A DNA stretch of 64,000 nucleotides from Pelecanus crispus (Eukaryota > Chordata > Aves > Pelecaniformes > Pelecanidae): positions 125,594,309 through 125,658,308 of the forward strand of contig NC_134643.1 of the NCBI RefSeq assembly GCF_030463565.1, written 5' to 3'. A program made the translations under genes and the position numbers. Below are positions 63,503 through 64,000 of this stretch, in pieces; position 1 is the first letter of the stretch, and each line of letters begins with the position of its first letter. The notes under the pieces were generated by a model. It did no database searches. It saw nothing but the letters and a program-made list of their open reading frames with translations, and was not told the origin of the DNA.

Positions 63503-63580
63503 CATAGAATCATAAAGCCATAGAATGATGTGGGTTAAAGATCATCTAGTTCCAACCCCCCTGCCATGAGGGGTTGGGAC
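63503..63580 (-). mobile_element. CR1 3'-tail fragment
   Basis: ATTCATAGAATCATAAAGCCATAGAATGATGTGGGTT followed by AAAGATCATCTAGTTCCAACCCCCCTGCC is a reverse-complement CR1 3' end of about 78 bp with small deletions, where the GGAAGGGACCTT part should be. Confidence 0.8.
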
Positions 63581-63921
63581 TCATGCTCTTAACTCTAACT
63601 AACCAGTAAAACAAAAACAGTGTAGTTAGTGTGGTGTGATATATTTTAAATCATTAGGCTACTTTTAGTAAAGCAACTCAAGGTAAAAGCTAAAATCTTT
63701 TTCCATTAGCATAGACAAAGCCAAAGAAGGCACACGACTTAATTCTCTCTCCAGACTGACAATCCATCTGTTAAAGTATCTGTGTTGTGACAATCATCAA
63801 TAGAAAATGTTTTGGGGAGAACTCCAAGAAAATCCACTCCCAAAATTTAGGAAATGCCCCATCCATCTCTTTTCAGTTTAACACAGGACTTAAAACTCTT
63901 TAAGCAAATATGTCTGTGTGT

Positions 63922-63983
63922 TTCTATATATATTCATATATATTCTCTATATATTCAAATGCGGGTATACTATACATGTATAC
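63922..63983 (+). repeat. (TA)-rich microsatellite near the right edge
   Basis: Imperfect TATATATTCA-type units followed by GTATACTATACATGTATAC. Low-complexity DNA only. Confidence 0.7.
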
Positions 63984-64000
63984 AGAAAGAGAAAGGGAAA

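Larger units (their letters stand above)
33230..64000 (+). other. PCP4: PCP4 intron 2, open to the right edge
   Basis: At least 30.8 kb of noncoding DNA follows the exon 2 donor. I looked for the expected last exon (an acidic DIDMD-type segment and an IQ motif ending in QKKK) on the + strand and saw nothing convincing, so the exon probably lies beyond 64000. Besides the annotated CR1 copies, the LTR and simple repeats, the stretches 33.23-37.0, 38.55-53.55, 54.4-55.7 and 55.8-63.5 kb show no recognisable gene. Long A runs lie at about 39909-39926 and 48131-48148. Confidence 0.75.

Overview
This 64 kb window is nuclear DNA from a bird. The evidence is several CR1 LINE copies with the avian (ATTCTATG)-type 3' tail, endogenous retrovirus LTRs of avian type, large introns, and one CpG-island promoter. 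I cannot name the species. No bacterial, plasmid or viral operon structure is present, and I found no rRNA, tRNA or CRISPR array.

The one host gene I recognise is PCP4 (Purkinje cell protein 4, PEP-19) on the + strand. A CpG island at about 12.3-13.0 kb holds the promoter and a tiny coding start (ATG AGC GAG, 12788-12796) that ends exactly at a GT donor. The next coding exon is 52 bp (33178-33229), 20.4 kb downstream. Joined to the start it gives MSE + RQGTGATNGKDKTSGEN, the PEP-19 N-terminus. The last exon, which should carry the acidic segment and the calmodulin-binding IQ motif, was not found in the remaining 30.8 kb, so intron 2 probably runs off the right edge.

Layout: 1-2009 is the 3' end of an endogenous retrovirus (integrase ORF open through the left edge, no env seen, then a complete 571-bp 3' LTR). 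2010-6952 is unassigned. 6953-8046 is a solo LTR of a second family with a perfect 5-bp target duplication. 10.4-11.2 kb is an internal CR1 reverse-transcriptase fragment on the - strand. 12.05 kb is a short CR1 tail. 12.3-13.0 kb is the PCP4 promoter. 13-33 kb is intron 1, with a decayed CR1 at 26.7-27.3 kb. 33.2-64 kb is intron 2, holding a CR1 tail at 37.0 kb, a second copy of the 1.09-kb LTR at 37.5 kb, a young-looking CR1 with an unbroken ORF2 C-terminus at 53.6-54.4 kb, and small CR1 scraps at 55.7 and 63.5 kb.

The most interesting signals are in the mobile DNA. The 3' LTR has a perfect CRE upstream of its TATA box and an 18-bp perfect palindrome at its predicted start site. Two same-orientation copies of a 1.09-kb LTR bracket both PCP4 exons and carry a degenerate internal module that varies between copies. 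Two CR1 copies share a 25-bp insert directly after the ORF2 stop codon. I did not find a convincing previously undescribed gene system; most long open frames here are antisense to repeats or of a length expected by chance.
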